Counted from the stretch's first letter, positions 52,248 to 60,795 are shown. The stretch: 64,000 nt of DNA from Novosphingobium sp. JCM 18896 (GCF_025938095.1 NZ_JAPCZF010000005.1:62001-126000); one strand, 5' to 3'. Notes: generated by a model from the sequence alone, not told the origin. Numbers and translations: made by a program.

Positions 52248-54566
52248 ATGAGGAAGTTGATCGTCGCCGGCCTTATGGCCGGGGTCTCGGTGCCGTTCGC
52301 GCCGGCCTATGCTCAAGACAGTGCCGATACGAACGCCAGTGGTGACGAGATCATCGTTACCGCCCGCCGTCGCGAGGAAAGTCTGTCGAAGGTGCCGATC
52401 GCGATCACCGCGATCTCGGGCGCGGACCTCGCCAAGCGCGCGATCAACAACGAGAACGACCTGCAGTCGGCCGTGCCAGGCCTCGTCATCCGCCAGAACG
52501 GCGGTGTCCATTCGTTCAACTACTCGATCCGCGGCCAGAGCGTCGACACCTTCACCAACTCGCCGCCGAGCGTGCTGCCCTATGTCAACGAGGTGCAGAT
52601 CGTCACGCACAACGCCTCGACCTTCTATGACATGGGCGGCATCCAGGTGCTCAAGGGCCCGCAGGGCACGCTGTTCGGCCGCAACGCCACCGGCGGCGCC
52701 GTGCTCTACCAGACCGCCAAGCCCACGGACGAGTTCGGCGGCTACGTCCAGGGCCGTTATGGCTCCTACGACGCGCGCAACGTCCAAGGCGCGGTCAACC
52801 TGCCGCTCGGCGAGATCGGCGCGCTGCGCGTGGCCGGCAGCTGGACCGGCGGCGGCGCCTTCGTGCGCGACTACTTCACCGGCGAGAAGTACGGCGATCT
52901 CGATCAGAAGTCGGTCCGCGCCTCGCTCAAGCTGACGCCGACCGCGGGCCTGACCAACACCACCGTGTTCCAGTACACCGACGAGGACGGCACCAACACG
53001 CCGTACCAGCTGTGGTCGGTCAATCCGGTTAACTGCGCGAACCCGGCCAACGGCACGGCGGCCTACTGCCTGCTCAACCCGGCGACGAGCCCGGGCCTGG
53101 TTGCCTATCTGGCGACCCATCCGGCGGTGTTCCAGGGCGGCCTCAACGCCGCGGTCGCGCTGCAGCGTCAGCTCGGCCCCTGGGAGTCGCTGGCGTCCTA
53201 TCCGCCCTATCACAAGGCCAGCAACACCTACGTCATCAACACCACCGAGTTCGAGCTGAGCTCGGACCTGACGCTCAAGAACATCTTCGGCTACAACCGC
53301 GCCAAGTCGGACGACGGTTACGACTACGACGGCTCGCCCTATCACTTCTTCGAGACCCAGGGCACGCTGACCGCGAACGAGGTCAAGGTCGTCCCGACCA
53401 ACGGCTTCCGCCTGAACACGCGCCAGATCTCGGACGAGCTCCAGCTCCAGGGCAAGGCGATCGATGGCCGGCTCGATTACGTGGTGGGCTTCTACTACCT
53501 CAACCAGCGTGACCGGATTGTCTCGAACCTGACCTTCGGCCAGCCGATCTTCGCAGCGCCCTTCGCCTATACCGCGCAGATCTCGACCGAGTCGGTCGCG
53601 GGCTTCGCCCAGGCCTCGTTCAAGGTCACCGACCAGTTCAGCCTGACCGGCGGCTTCCGCTACACCCACGACAAGACCGAGATCTTCCAGCTGCCGGGTT
53701 CGGCCTTCCTGCCGTTCTTCCCGGGCACCGAGAAGACATCGGCCAGCAAGCCGAGCTGGACCGTCAGCCTCGACTATCAGGTCACGCCCGAACTGCTGGT
53801 CTACGTCGCGCATCGCGGTTCGTGGCGCGCGGGCGGCTACAACTACTCGGTCACGCCGCTCAACGTCACCGCGGCCAGCGGCGGCAACCTGTTCCTGCCC
53901 GAGACCACGCAGGACATCGAGGGCGGCATCAAGTATTCGGGCAACAGCCTGGGCGTGCCGGTGACCTTCAACGCCGACGTGTTCAACCAGTGGGTCAAGA
54001 ACATCCAGCGCTCGGCCTATATCCTCACCGCGAACGGCGTCTCGCTGCTGACGGTCAACGTGCCCAAGGCGCAGATCACCGGCTTCGAATTCGACTTCTC
54101 GGTGCGGCCGACCGAGTACCTGCAGTTCGGCGCCTCGGGCAACTACACCAATGCCCGCTACACCAGCAACGCGGTGTCGATCCTGGGTTCGACGATCAAC
54201 TACGGTCCCTTCGCCGACGTGCCGAAGTGGAGCGGCACGGTCTTCGCCGAGGTCGGCGTGCCGCTGGGCGATGCCGGCAAGCTGACCCTGCGCGGCGACG
54301 CCTATGGCCAGACCAAGATGAACTTCTCCAACGTCGGCGACACGGTGAACCCGAACACGACCCTGCCGGGCTATGCGCTGTTCAACGCGCGGCTGACCTG
54401 GTCGGAGATCATGGGCTCGAAGCTCTCGGCCTCGGCCTTCGTGCGCAACCTCGGCAACCGTCGCTACTGGTCGGGCGGCAACGCCGCATCGAACGGTGGC
54501 AACACCAACGTCGTCAACCCCGGCCTGCCGCGGATGTGGGGCGGGGAGCTCCGCTACGAGTTCTGA
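52248..54566 (+). CDS. TonB-dependent outer-membrane receptor
   Basis: A 772-residue receptor; GAGGAGGAAATT precedes the start. A signal peptide (cleavage near AYA-Q, residue 24) is followed by a TonB-box-like DEIIVTARRREESLSK, the plug domain (VLKGPQGTLFGRNATGGAV) and a 22-strand barrel ending in the typical aromatic C-terminus LRYEF. Such receptors without siderophore neighbours in sphingomonads import catabolic substrates. The neighbours P450/ferredoxin and the unknown pair suggest it takes up the pathway's starting compound (inference). Confidence 0.92.
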   Translation: MRKLIVAGLMAGVSVPFAPAYAQDSADTNASGDEIIVTARRREESLSKVPIAITAISGADLAKRAINNENDLQSAVPGLVIRQNGGVHSFNYSIRGQSVDTFTNSPPSVLPYVNEVQIVTHNASTFYDMGGIQVLKGPQGTLFGRNATGGAVLYQTAKPTDEFGGYVQGRYGSYDARNVQGAVNLPLGEIGALRVAGSWTGGGAFVRDYFTGEKYGDLDQKSVRASLKLTPTAGLTNTTVFQYTDEDGTNTPYQLWSVNPVNCANPANGTAAYCLLNPATSPGLVAYLATHPAVFQGGLNAAVALQRQLGPWESLASYPPYHKASNTYVINTTEFELSSDLTLKNIFGYNRAKSDDGYDYDGSPYHFFETQGTLTANEVKVVPTNGFRLNTRQISDELQLQGKAIDGRLDYVVGFYYLNQRDRIVSNLTFGQPIFAAPFAYTAQISTESVAGFAQASFKVTDQFSLTGGFRYTHDKTEIFQLPGSAFLPFFPGTEKTSASKPSWTVSLDYQVTPELLVYVAHRGSWRAGGYNYSVTPLNVTAASGGNLFLPETTQDIEGGIKYSGNSLGVPVTFNADVFNQWVKNIQRSAYILTANGVSLLTVNVPKAQITGFEFDFSVRPTEYLQFGASGNYTNARYTSNAVSILGSTINYGPFADVPKWSGTVFAEVGVPLGDAGKLTLRGDAYGQTKMNFSNVGDTVNPNTTLPGYALFNARLTWSEIMGSKLSASAFVRNLGNRRYWSGGNAASNGGNTNVVNPGLPRMWGGELRYEF

Positions 54567-54610
54567 TAGTGAACACTATCGCCACGGCGTAGTAACTCAC
54601 GCTTGAACGG

Positions 54611-54644
54611 GGCCGCGCAACCGCCATGGTTGCGCGGCCTTTTC
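54611..54644 (+). terminator. Intrinsic terminator of the TonB receptor gene
   Basis: A perfect 11-bp stem GGCCGCGCAAC (54611-54621) and GTTGCGCGGCC (54629-54639) with a 7-base loop and TTTT after it. Genes downstream at 54674 start only 30 bp later, so they may depend on read-through or on a promoter within or near the hairpin. Confidence 0.85.
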
Positions 54645-54673
54645 ATTATAACGACTCCAGAGGAGCGCAGAGG

Positions 54674-55711
54674 ATGGACGAAGCGGCGTGGCGCGGCGGT
54701 TTGGCCGAGCATTACGACTACATGCTCACCGAGAAGCCCGAGGATCCGAACATGCGCGAAAGCGCCTCGGTCTGGATCTTCGAGGAGAACGGTGAGTTCG
54801 CATTCCCGCGCAACGGGCTCGAGGCGATCGGCTCGGTCTGGGAGAACCACCGCTACGATTGCAACTTCGCTTTCGCCGATGGCCGCGCGCTGTTCGAAAG
54901 CAAGTTCGACGGTGCCAGCCATTCGCCGATCGGGCCTGACGGGCGCGCGACGATCCTGGGGTCGGGCGGGCTGCAGTTCGAATGCGTCGAACCCTACAAG
55001 CGCTGGAAGGTTCGCTACGAAGGCACGCCGATCGACACGACCTCGGCCGACATCGCCGCGGGCACGGTCGACCGCGAGCGGACGACGCCGCTGCGCTACG
55101 AGGTCGACCTGACGATGGTGGCGCCGGCCTGGGTGCAGGACAACACGCCCGAGGCGCTGGCGCGGATGAGCGAACGCGAACGCACCGATGCCGGCCTGAT
55201 GGGCTTCGGCTATCGCATGGAGCAGCTGTTCCGCGGCGAGGGCACGCTGTGGCTCGACGGCAAGGAGCGCAAGTTCAAGGCCGTCGGCAACCGCATCCAT
55301 CGCCAGTCGGTGCGTCCGCTCGAGGCCTTCCGCGGCCACTGCTGGCAGGCCGCGGTCTTCCCCGACGGCCGCGCTTTCGGCTACATCGCATATCCGCCGG
55401 CCGAGGATGGATCGACCTATAACGAGGGCTACGTCTATCAGGACGGCAAATGGTATCCGGCCACGGCGACGACGATCCCCTGGCTCAGCGATCTCGATCC
55501 CACGGGCGGCAACACTTCGCTCGAACTGCAGTCCGAACTCGGCATCACGCGCATCGAGGGCGCGGGCTGCCTCAACACCTTCAAGGTCGGTAGCGAGGGC
55601 GAACTCGCCGGTTTTGCGCTGAACCAGGGCGGCACCAAGTATACCTGGGACGGCCAGACCGCCTACGGGATGATCGAAAGATCGACCTGGCTCAACAAAG
55701 TCGGGAGCTGA
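54674..55711 (+). CDS. Unknown protein, first of a tandem paralogous pair
   Basis: A 345-residue protein with an AGGAGCGCAGAGG leader. I do not recognise a characterised family; a CrtC/AttH-like double lipocalin is one possibility. It has no signal peptide and no membrane segment. Features shared with the next gene: P-E-D-P-N-M-R-E-S-A-S-V-W, E-R-T-D-A-G-L-M-G-F-G, G-N-R-I-H-R-Q-S-V-R-P, F-R-G-H-C-W-Q-A-A-V-F-P-D-G-R-A-F-G-Y and a C-terminal Y-T-W-D-G-Q...Y-G-M-I-E-R. The conserved His, Cys and Trp suggest a binding or catalytic pocket. The P450/TonB neighbourhood suggests a role in the same pathway. Confidence 0.8.
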   Translation: MDEAAWRGGLAEHYDYMLTEKPEDPNMRESASVWIFEENGEFAFPRNGLEAIGSVWENHRYDCNFAFADGRALFESKFDGASHSPIGPDGRATILGSGGLQFECVEPYKRWKVRYEGTPIDTTSADIAAGTVDRERTTPLRYEVDLTMVAPAWVQDNTPEALARMSERERTDAGLMGFGYRMEQLFRGEGTLWLDGKERKFKAVGNRIHRQSVRPLEAFRGHCWQAAVFPDGRAFGYIAYPPAEDGSTYNEGYVYQDGKWYPATATTIPWLSDLDPTGGNTSLELQSELGITRIEGAGCLNTFKVGSEGELAGFALNQGGTKYTWDGQTAYGMIERSTWLNKVGS

Positions 55712-55715
55712 TCCG

Positions 55716-56774
55716 ATGAAGGCCATGCCGCAGGACTGGGCCGGCGGGCTCGAGCCCGAACTCGATGGGCAGATCCTGCCCGGACGCCCCGAAGACCCCG
55801 AGATGCGCGAGAGCGCGTCGATCTGGCTGTTCGAGGAGAACGGGGCCTTCGCCTTCCCGCGCATCGGCCTCGAAGCGCAAGGCGCGGTCTGGGACCGGCA
55901 CCGCTACGACGGCAACTTCGCCTTTCCCGACGGCCGCATCCTGCGGCTGAGCAAGCGCGCGCCGACCCTGCCTTCGGACACGGGCGTGCTCGGCGCCGGC
56001 GGGCTGCGCTTCGAATGTCTCGAGCCGTTCCGCAAGTGGCGCGTGCGGCTCGACGACGAGGCCTATGACAGCCGCGTCGAGGAGCAGATCGCCGGCCGCT
56101 TCCGCGTCTTTGCCGACAGCGAGGTCGATCCCGCGCTGCGCAAGGTGCCGGTCAAGTTCGAGGTCGAGATCGAGATGGCGACGCCGGGCTGGACCCAGGA
56201 TCTGCGTCCCGACAAGCTTGTCGGCATGACCGAGGCCGAGCGCACCGACGCCGGCCTGATGGGCTTCGGCTGGCGGGTCGAGCACACCTATCGCGGCGAG
56301 GGCGAGTTCACCGTCGATGGCGAGACGCGCTCTTTCCGTGCGGTCGGCAATCGCATCCACCGCCAGTCGGTGCGGCCGATGGGCGCCTTCCGCGGCCACT
56401 GCTGGCAGGCCGCGGTGTTCCCCGACGGCCGCGCCTTCGGCTACTGCGCCTATCCCCCGCGCGAGGACGGCAGCACCTACAACGAGGGTTACATCTATCA
56501 GGACGGCCGCATGTATGCGGCGCGGGCAACCAAGGTGCCGTTCCTGCGCAACGTCATGCCGCGCGGCGACGACGTCTCGCTCGAACTCGAATCCGAGCTC
56601 GGCATCACGCGGATCGAGGGCGTGACCACCTTGGGCACCTTCCACGTCGGCAATCCCGGGGTGAACGGCATGACCAACAACCAGGGCGGTGCGCGCTATA
56701 CCTGGGACGGGCAGTCGACCTACGGGATGATCGAAAGGTCCTCGCCGGCGGAGCTGTGCAAGATCGTCGTGTGA
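55716..56774 (+). CDS. Unknown protein, second of a tandem paralogous pair
   Basis: A 352-residue paralogue of the preceding gene, 4 bp behind it. Conserved blocks are nearly unchanged (R-E-S-A-S-I-W near residue 34, E-R-T-D-A-G-L-M-G-F-G, H-R-Q-S-V-R-P and the G-H-C-W-Q-A-A-V-F-P-D-G block), while the N-terminus and loops differ, so the duplication is old. The strict adjacency suggests a heterodimer or two enzymes acting on related intermediates. Function not recognised. Confidence 0.8.
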   Translation: MKAMPQDWAGGLEPELDGQILPGRPEDPEMRESASIWLFEENGAFAFPRIGLEAQGAVWDRHRYDGNFAFPDGRILRLSKRAPTLPSDTGVLGAGGLRFECLEPFRKWRVRLDDEAYDSRVEEQIAGRFRVFADSEVDPALRKVPVKFEVEIEMATPGWTQDLRPDKLVGMTEAERTDAGLMGFGWRVEHTYRGEGEFTVDGETRSFRAVGNRIHRQSVRPMGAFRGHCWQAAVFPDGRAFGYCAYPPREDGSTYNEGYIYQDGRMYAARATKVPFLRNVMPRGDDVSLELESELGITRIEGVTTLGTFHVGNPGVNGMTNNQGGARYTWDGQSTYGMIERSSPAELCKIVV

Positions 56775-56787
56775 TCCGCGGCGGCGC

Positions 56788-57180
56788 TCACGCCTTGGCC
56801 TGCGCGGCGATGCCGAACTCCTCCATCTTGCGATAGACGGTCGAGCGGCCGATCTTCAGCCGTCGTGCGACTTCGCTGATCTGGCCTTTGTAGCGGCCCA
56901 CCGCGATGCGGATGATCTCGGCCTCGATCTCCTCGAACGGCCGCATGTGCCCGTCATCGGCGAAGAGCGCGAGGATCGCTTCCTTGCCGGCGACGCTGCA
57001 ATGGCAGGCATCCGCCTGGGGCACGCAGATCGTGGCGATGCGTTCGGCCAGGTCGTCGAGGAAGGGCGATGGTTCGGCGTGGCGGTACTCCGGCCGCGAG
57101 AAATCGTCCGGCGCCTCGTATGACCAGGACTCGTCCGCATGGGACACGTCCATCACATAGGCTTCTGCGCTCCTGACCAC
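56788..57180 (-). CDS. Small stand-alone Fis-type helix-turn-helix regulator
   Basis: A 130-residue protein; GTG start with AGGGAG 6 bases upstream. Residues about 85-122 form a Fis/NtrC-type helix-turn-helix (ISEVARRLKIGRSTVYRKM). There is no AAA+ domain or receiver. The N-terminal half has a short cysteine/histidine cluster (C52, C59, H60, C61) that might bind a metal or a cofactor. It is convergent with the unknown pair (13 bp between stops). It could control the P450/TonB segment or the hydrolase/SDR operon (inference). Confidence 0.8.
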   Translation of the reverse strand: MVRSAEAYVMDVSHADESWSYEAPDDFSRPEYRHAEPSPFLDDLAERIATICVPQADACHCSVAGKEAILALFADDGHMRPFEEIEAEIIRIAVGRYKGQISEVARRLKIGRSTVYRKMEEFGIAAQAKA

Positions 57181-57313
57181 GATTGGCTCCCTTTGTTGGC
57201 GGGCCTTCGTTGGCCTGCAGGAACCTTCTCGCCGGACTCGCTGTCCCAGTCTGTGACATTGGCCACACTTTGAATAATTTAGCTTTTACCATGTTGGGGT
57301 GGCCTCGCGGGGC

Positions 57314-58630
57314 TCACCGGCGCGGGGCAGGGGCCTCGATCGCGGCTCTTCCCGCGAAAGTGACCAGGCTTTCGGCACCGTCGCGGCCCACCGCGGCGAC
57401 GCCGAAGAACGTGTCGTCGACCGGCTTGTTCGTAAGCACGACCTTGGTCGCGCCCTCGACGACTTGCGAGCCGGTCCAGTCGCGCGCTTCCTGCTCGCGC
57501 CAGCGCACGACGTAGCGGACCGCGCCGGGCACGGGCGCCCAGGCGAGCGTCGTGTCGCGGCTGAGCGCGCCCGCGGCCTGGACGCGCGCCGGGGCGGCCG
57601 GCGCCTTCGCCAGCCGCGCGAGCGTGGCCATGTTGATCGCGGTGACCTTGGCCAGATAGTCGAAGTCGACGCCTTCCACCGTATCGCCATAGGCGCGGCC
57701 GTTCTCGGTGCGCACGTATTGGTGCTGGCGATCCCAGTTCTCGGCGCCGACGGTGAAGCGCACCGCGGGATAGCCGAGCGCGAGGAACGGCTCGTGATCG
57801 CCGCCGCGGCCGAAGCGATCGGGCCGCCGCGCGACGACCACGTCGAGCCCGCCGGGCAGGGCTTCCGCTATATGGTCGACCGCCTTGGCCAGCGCGCGGC
57901 TGGGGCCGTCGTCCTCGCTGCCGTCGCCGCGGCGCTGTTGCGCTTCGATCAGGCTCTCGGCCTTGGCGACGCCTTCCGAGAACACCCGCACGCGATCGCC
58001 CGCGGCGACGCCGCCCTGGCCGATCGAATTGCCGACGATGTCGTTGTTCAGCATGGCATCGACCTGCCAGCCGCGCGCCTTGGCGGTGTCGGCCAGCAGC
58101 GTACCGCCCCACAGGCCCTGCTCCTCGCCCGAGAACACGGCGTAGACGATCGTCGCCTCGAAGCGCTGCTTCGACAGGATCCGCGCCGCCTCAAGCACGA
58201 GTGCCACGCCCGAGGCATCGTCGTTGGCGCCCGGCGCGTCGGCCTTGGAATCCATCACGTCGCCCGCCATCGAATCGATGTGTGCGCCGACGATGACGTA
58301 GCGGTTGGGATCGGTGCCGCGCTGCACGCCGAGCACGTTCTCGACCACGACCCCGTCGGGCGCGCGCGGGCCGACGAAGCGCCGCGCTATCCGTTCGACC
58401 GTCAGGCATTGCCCGCAGGCCTTGCCGATCCGCGTGAATTCCGCCGCCGCCCAGTCGCGCGCGGCGCCGATGCCGCGCTTGGGATCGGTGGTGGTCGACA
58501 GCGTATGCCGGGTGCCGAAGCCGACGAGCCTGGTGACGTCGGCGCGTAGCCGCTCGGGCGAGGGGCGTTCCTGCGCGGCAACGGGGACGGCGGTGAGGGT
58601 GAGCAGGGCGGGGAGGAGAAGGGCGCGCAT
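57314..58630 (-). CDS. Secreted M28-family zinc peptidase with fibronectin III-like C-terminus
   Basis: A 438-residue protein; start at 58630. Signal peptide to about residue 19 (VAA-Q). M28 metal ligands: His in VGAHIDSMAG, Asp in PGANDDASG, the Glu pair in SGEEQGLWGG, and His in GGDHEPFL. Residues about 350-430 look like a fibronectin type III module (TLAWAPVPGAVRYVVRW). It is a periplasmic or secreted aminopeptidase, probably not part of the catabolic pathway. It ends the minus-strand run that follows the SDR and alpha/beta hydrolase. Confidence 0.88.
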   Translation of the reverse strand: MRALLLPALLTLTAVPVAAQERPSPERLRADVTRLVGFGTRHTLSTTTDPKRGIGAARDWAAAEFTRIGKACGQCLTVERIARRFVGPRAPDGVVVENVLGVQRGTDPNRYVIVGAHIDSMAGDVMDSKADAPGANDDASGVALVLEAARILSKQRFEATIVYAVFSGEEQGLWGGTLLADTAKARGWQVDAMLNNDIVGNSIGQGGVAAGDRVRVFSEGVAKAESLIEAQQRRGDGSEDDGPSRALAKAVDHIAEALPGGLDVVVARRPDRFGRGGDHEPFLALGYPAVRFTVGAENWDRQHQYVRTENGRAYGDTVEGVDFDYLAKVTAINMATLARLAKAPAAPARVQAAGALSRDTTLAWAPVPGAVRYVVRWREQEARDWTGSQVVEGATKVVLTNKPVDDTFFGVAAVGRDGAESLVTFAGRAAIEAPAPRR

Positions 58631-58683
58631 GGGGAGGCTCCGGCTGGGCTGAATGGCCATCTTGCCCAGTCCGCGCCGGGACG

Positions 58684-59460
58684 TCATCCCAGGATTGCGG
58701 TCGCAACCTCTTGGGGGCGTTCGATGTGCAGCATATGCCCCGCGCCGGCGAAGTCGATCCGCCTGACCTGGGGTGCCGCACCTGCGATCACGTCGGCGAT
58801 CAGGCGCATGTCGGCGACGTCGTGTTCGCCGGTGAGCAGCAGCGTGGGCATGGCGAGCGTGTGGAGTCGATCCACGTCGGGCAGTTCCATCCGCTGCGGA
58901 TCGCGGATCCATTGGCGGCCGTGATAGGAGTCGATGGCGTGGCGCAGGTCGTCCGCGGCTTCGCTCTCGCGCACCACCGCGAACATCGGATGCTGGAACC
59001 AGCGTTCGTGGGCGAGCGCCAGGTCGCCGTCGCGCGCGGCGCGCGACACGTCGCGCCACAGGCCTCTCCACTCGGCCGACCATTCCCAGCCGACGATGGC
59101 GGGGCTGATCAGGATCAGGCGCGAGACCCGGTCGGGATGGCTGAGCGCGAAGTTGAGCGCGACACCGCCGCCCATCGACAGTCCGAGCACGGTGGCGCGG
59201 TCGATGCCGAGGGTGTCGAACAGGGCGAGGAGATCGTCGCTATGCGAATATTCGCGATCGTCGCTGTCCGACAGGCCGAAGCCGCGCAGGTCGTAACGGA
59301 GGATCGGATAGTCGGCGGGCAGGGCTTGTATCAGGCGATCCCAGTCGCCGCGTTCGCCGGCCATGCCGTGGAGCAGGACGAGCGGCGGTGCTTCCGCACC
59401 GCGCCGCTCGCCTGCCAGGGTGGCGCCTTCGACGTCGACCGTGAAGGCGCCCGAGGCCAT
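58684..59460 (-). CDS. Alpha/beta-hydrolase
   Basis: A 258-residue alpha/beta-fold hydrolase. The oxyanion motif is HGMAGERGDW, the nucleophile Ser is in GLSMGGG (elbow), Asp is in TGEHDVAD and the His in GAGHMLHIERP. It resembles C-C bond (MhpC/HsaD-type), lactone and ester hydrolases. Its ATG shares one base with the stop of the upstream SDR, so the two are coupled. Substrate unknown; cleavage of a pathway ester, lactone or C-C bond would fit. Confidence 0.85.
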   Translation of the reverse strand: MASGAFTVDVEGATLAGERRGAEAPPLVLLHGMAGERGDWDRLIQALPADYPILRYDLRGFGLSDSDDREYSHSDDLLALFDTLGIDRATVLGLSMGGGVALNFALSHPDRVSRLILISPAIVGWEWSAEWRGLWRDVSRAARDGDLALAHERWFQHPMFAVVRESEAADDLRHAIDSYHGRQWIRDPQRMELPDVDRLHTLAMPTLLLTGEHDVADMRLIADVIAGAAPQVRRIDFAGAGHMLHIERPQEVATAILG

Positions 59461-60227
59461 CAGGCCGACCCCATGTAGCGGCCGCCGTTCACGCTGATCG
59501 TCTGGCCGGTCATGTAGCCACCCTCGTCCGAGGCGAGGAAGGCCGCGGCGGCGGCGATGTCCTCGCCCGTGCCGATACGGCCCACGGGGAGCGCCTTGCC
59601 ATAGGCTTCGACGCGGCCCGGTTCCTGCATGATCTCGGCGCTGCGCAGCATCGGCGTGTCGATCGAGCCCGGCGGGATCATGTTGGCGGTGATGCCGTGC
59701 TCGCCCAGTGCCATGGCCAGGCACTTGGTGAAGCCGAGCAGCGCGCCCTTCGAACTGGTGTAGTGCGTCTGCAGAGCCGAACCCGACTGCACCGACGACG
59801 AGGTGATGTTGATGATCCGGCCCCACTTGGCCTCGATCATGTCGGGCACGCATTCCTGAGTGACCAGGAACGGACCGATCGTGTTGACGCGCAGCACCTT
59901 CTCGAGCAGCGCCAGGTCGATCTCGAGGAACGGCGTGAACGGCGCGATGCCGGCATTGTTGATCAGGATCGCGATCTTGCCGAGTTCGGCGCGGGTCTGT
60001 GCGGCCGCGGCCTTGATCGCCGCCGGGTCCGAACAGTCGGCGGTGATGGCGATGGCCGTGCCGCCGGCGTCGCGCACCATCTTGGCGGTCTCTTCGGCGC
60101 CTTCGCCGTTGATGTCCCAGATCGCGATCTTCGCGCTGTCTTCGGCCAGACGCAGCGCCATCGAGCGGCCCATGCCCGAACCCGCGCCCGTGATGACCGC
60201 GACGCGGCCGTTCAGTGATCTCGTCAT
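59460..60227 (-). CDS. Short-chain dehydrogenase/reductase (SDR)
   Basis: A 255-residue SDR, start at 60227 with GGGAGAG 7 bases upstream. Motifs TGAGSGMG (residues 14-21), NNAGIAPF near 88, NITSSS and Y-T-S-S-K for catalysis, then C-terminal TGQTISVNGGRYM. The Asp near residue 38 (AIWDING) favours NAD(H). It is the first gene of an operon with the hydrolase. The strongest operator candidate of the window lies 25 bp upstream. Confidence 0.9.
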   Translation of the reverse strand: MTRSLNGRVAVITGAGSGMGRSMALRLAEDSAKIAIWDINGEGAEETAKMVRDAGGTAIAITADCSDPAAIKAAAAQTRAELGKIAILINNAGIAPFTPFLEIDLALLEKVLRVNTIGPFLVTQECVPDMIEAKWGRIINITSSSVQSGSALQTHYTSSKGALLGFTKCLAMALGEHGITANMIPPGSIDTPMLRSAEIMQEPGRVEAYGKALPVGRIGTGEDIAAAAAFLASDEGGYMTGQTISVNGGRYMGSA

Positions 60228-60250
60228 CTTGATGCTCTCCCGATCGGATA

Positions 60251-60276
60251 CAATGCTGTACACCCGAACAGCATTG
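60251..60276. promoter_or_regulatory. Strong operator candidate (CAATGCTGT-N8-ACAGCATTG)
   Basis: A perfect 9-bp inverted repeat (60251-60259 and 60268-60276) with an 8-base centre. The core TGCTGTAC-ACCC-GAACAGCA matches the site before the Rieske gene at 14667. It is between the flavin reductase stop and the SDR start, which suggests control of the SDR-hydrolase operon. The regulator is unknown. Confidence 0.6.
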
Positions 60277-60300
60277 GCGGGGGGAGAGTCAAGAGCGGTC

Positions 60301-60795
60301 TCAGGCCAGTTCGGCGAAACCGCCGTAGCGGCCGCGGTGGAACAGCATCGGATCGTCGTCGCGGGTGATCTCGAGGCCGAGCACGTTGCCGAGCACGATC
60401 CAGTGATCGCCGGCCTCGACCACCGAATGGATCGAGCATTCGATGCGCGCGATCGAATTGGCGATCACCGGCAGGTTGTGCTGCGAAATCTCGTATTCGA
60501 CGCCGACGAACTTCTCGGGCCCCTTGGCCGAGACCTGCTTGCACACTTCCTGCTGGTCGCTGGCGAGGACGTTGACGCAGAAATGGCCTGCGGCTTCGAT
60601 CTGCGGCCACGAGGAACTGTTCTTGGCGGGCAGGAAGCCGACGAGCGGCGGGTCGAGCGAGACCGAGGTGAAGGTGCCCACGACCATGCCAATCGGCTGA
60701 CCGTCCGCGCCCATCGCCGTGACCACGCTCACGCCGGTCGGGTAGGAGCCGAGCACCTGGCGGAACTGGGCGGAATCGATGGAGGGTTGGGTCAC
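60301..60795 (-). CDS. Flavin reductase (HsaB/HpaC type)
   Basis: A 164-residue split-barrel flavin reductase with F-R-x-V-L-G-S-Y-P-T-G-V-S-V-V-T at residue 11, F-T-S-V-S-L-D-P-P-L-V-G-F (about residue 42) for FMN, and a C-terminal HRGRYGGF. It reduces FMN or FAD with NAD(P)H and passes it to an oxygenase. No oxygenase is adjacent; the LLM enzyme at 41506 is the only flavin monooxygenase candidate in the window (inference). Confidence 0.88.
   Translation of the reverse strand: MTQPSIDSAQFRQVLGSYPTGVSVVTAMGADGQPIGMVVGTFTSVSLDPPLVGFLPAKNSSSWPQIEAAGHFCVNVLASDQQEVCKQVSAKGPEKFVGVEYEISQHNLPVIANSIARIECSIHSVVEAGDHWIVLGNVLGLEITRDDDPMLFHRGRYGGFAELA

Noticed and set aside
23267..60795. Assignment as a cholesterol, bile-acid or phenylacetate pathway
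   Set aside because: Ltp/DUF35, FadE-like pair and PaaG-like genes are suggestive, but no KstD, KshAB, HsaACD, paaA-E or ring-cleavage extradiol dioxygenase was seen. Left as substrate unknown.
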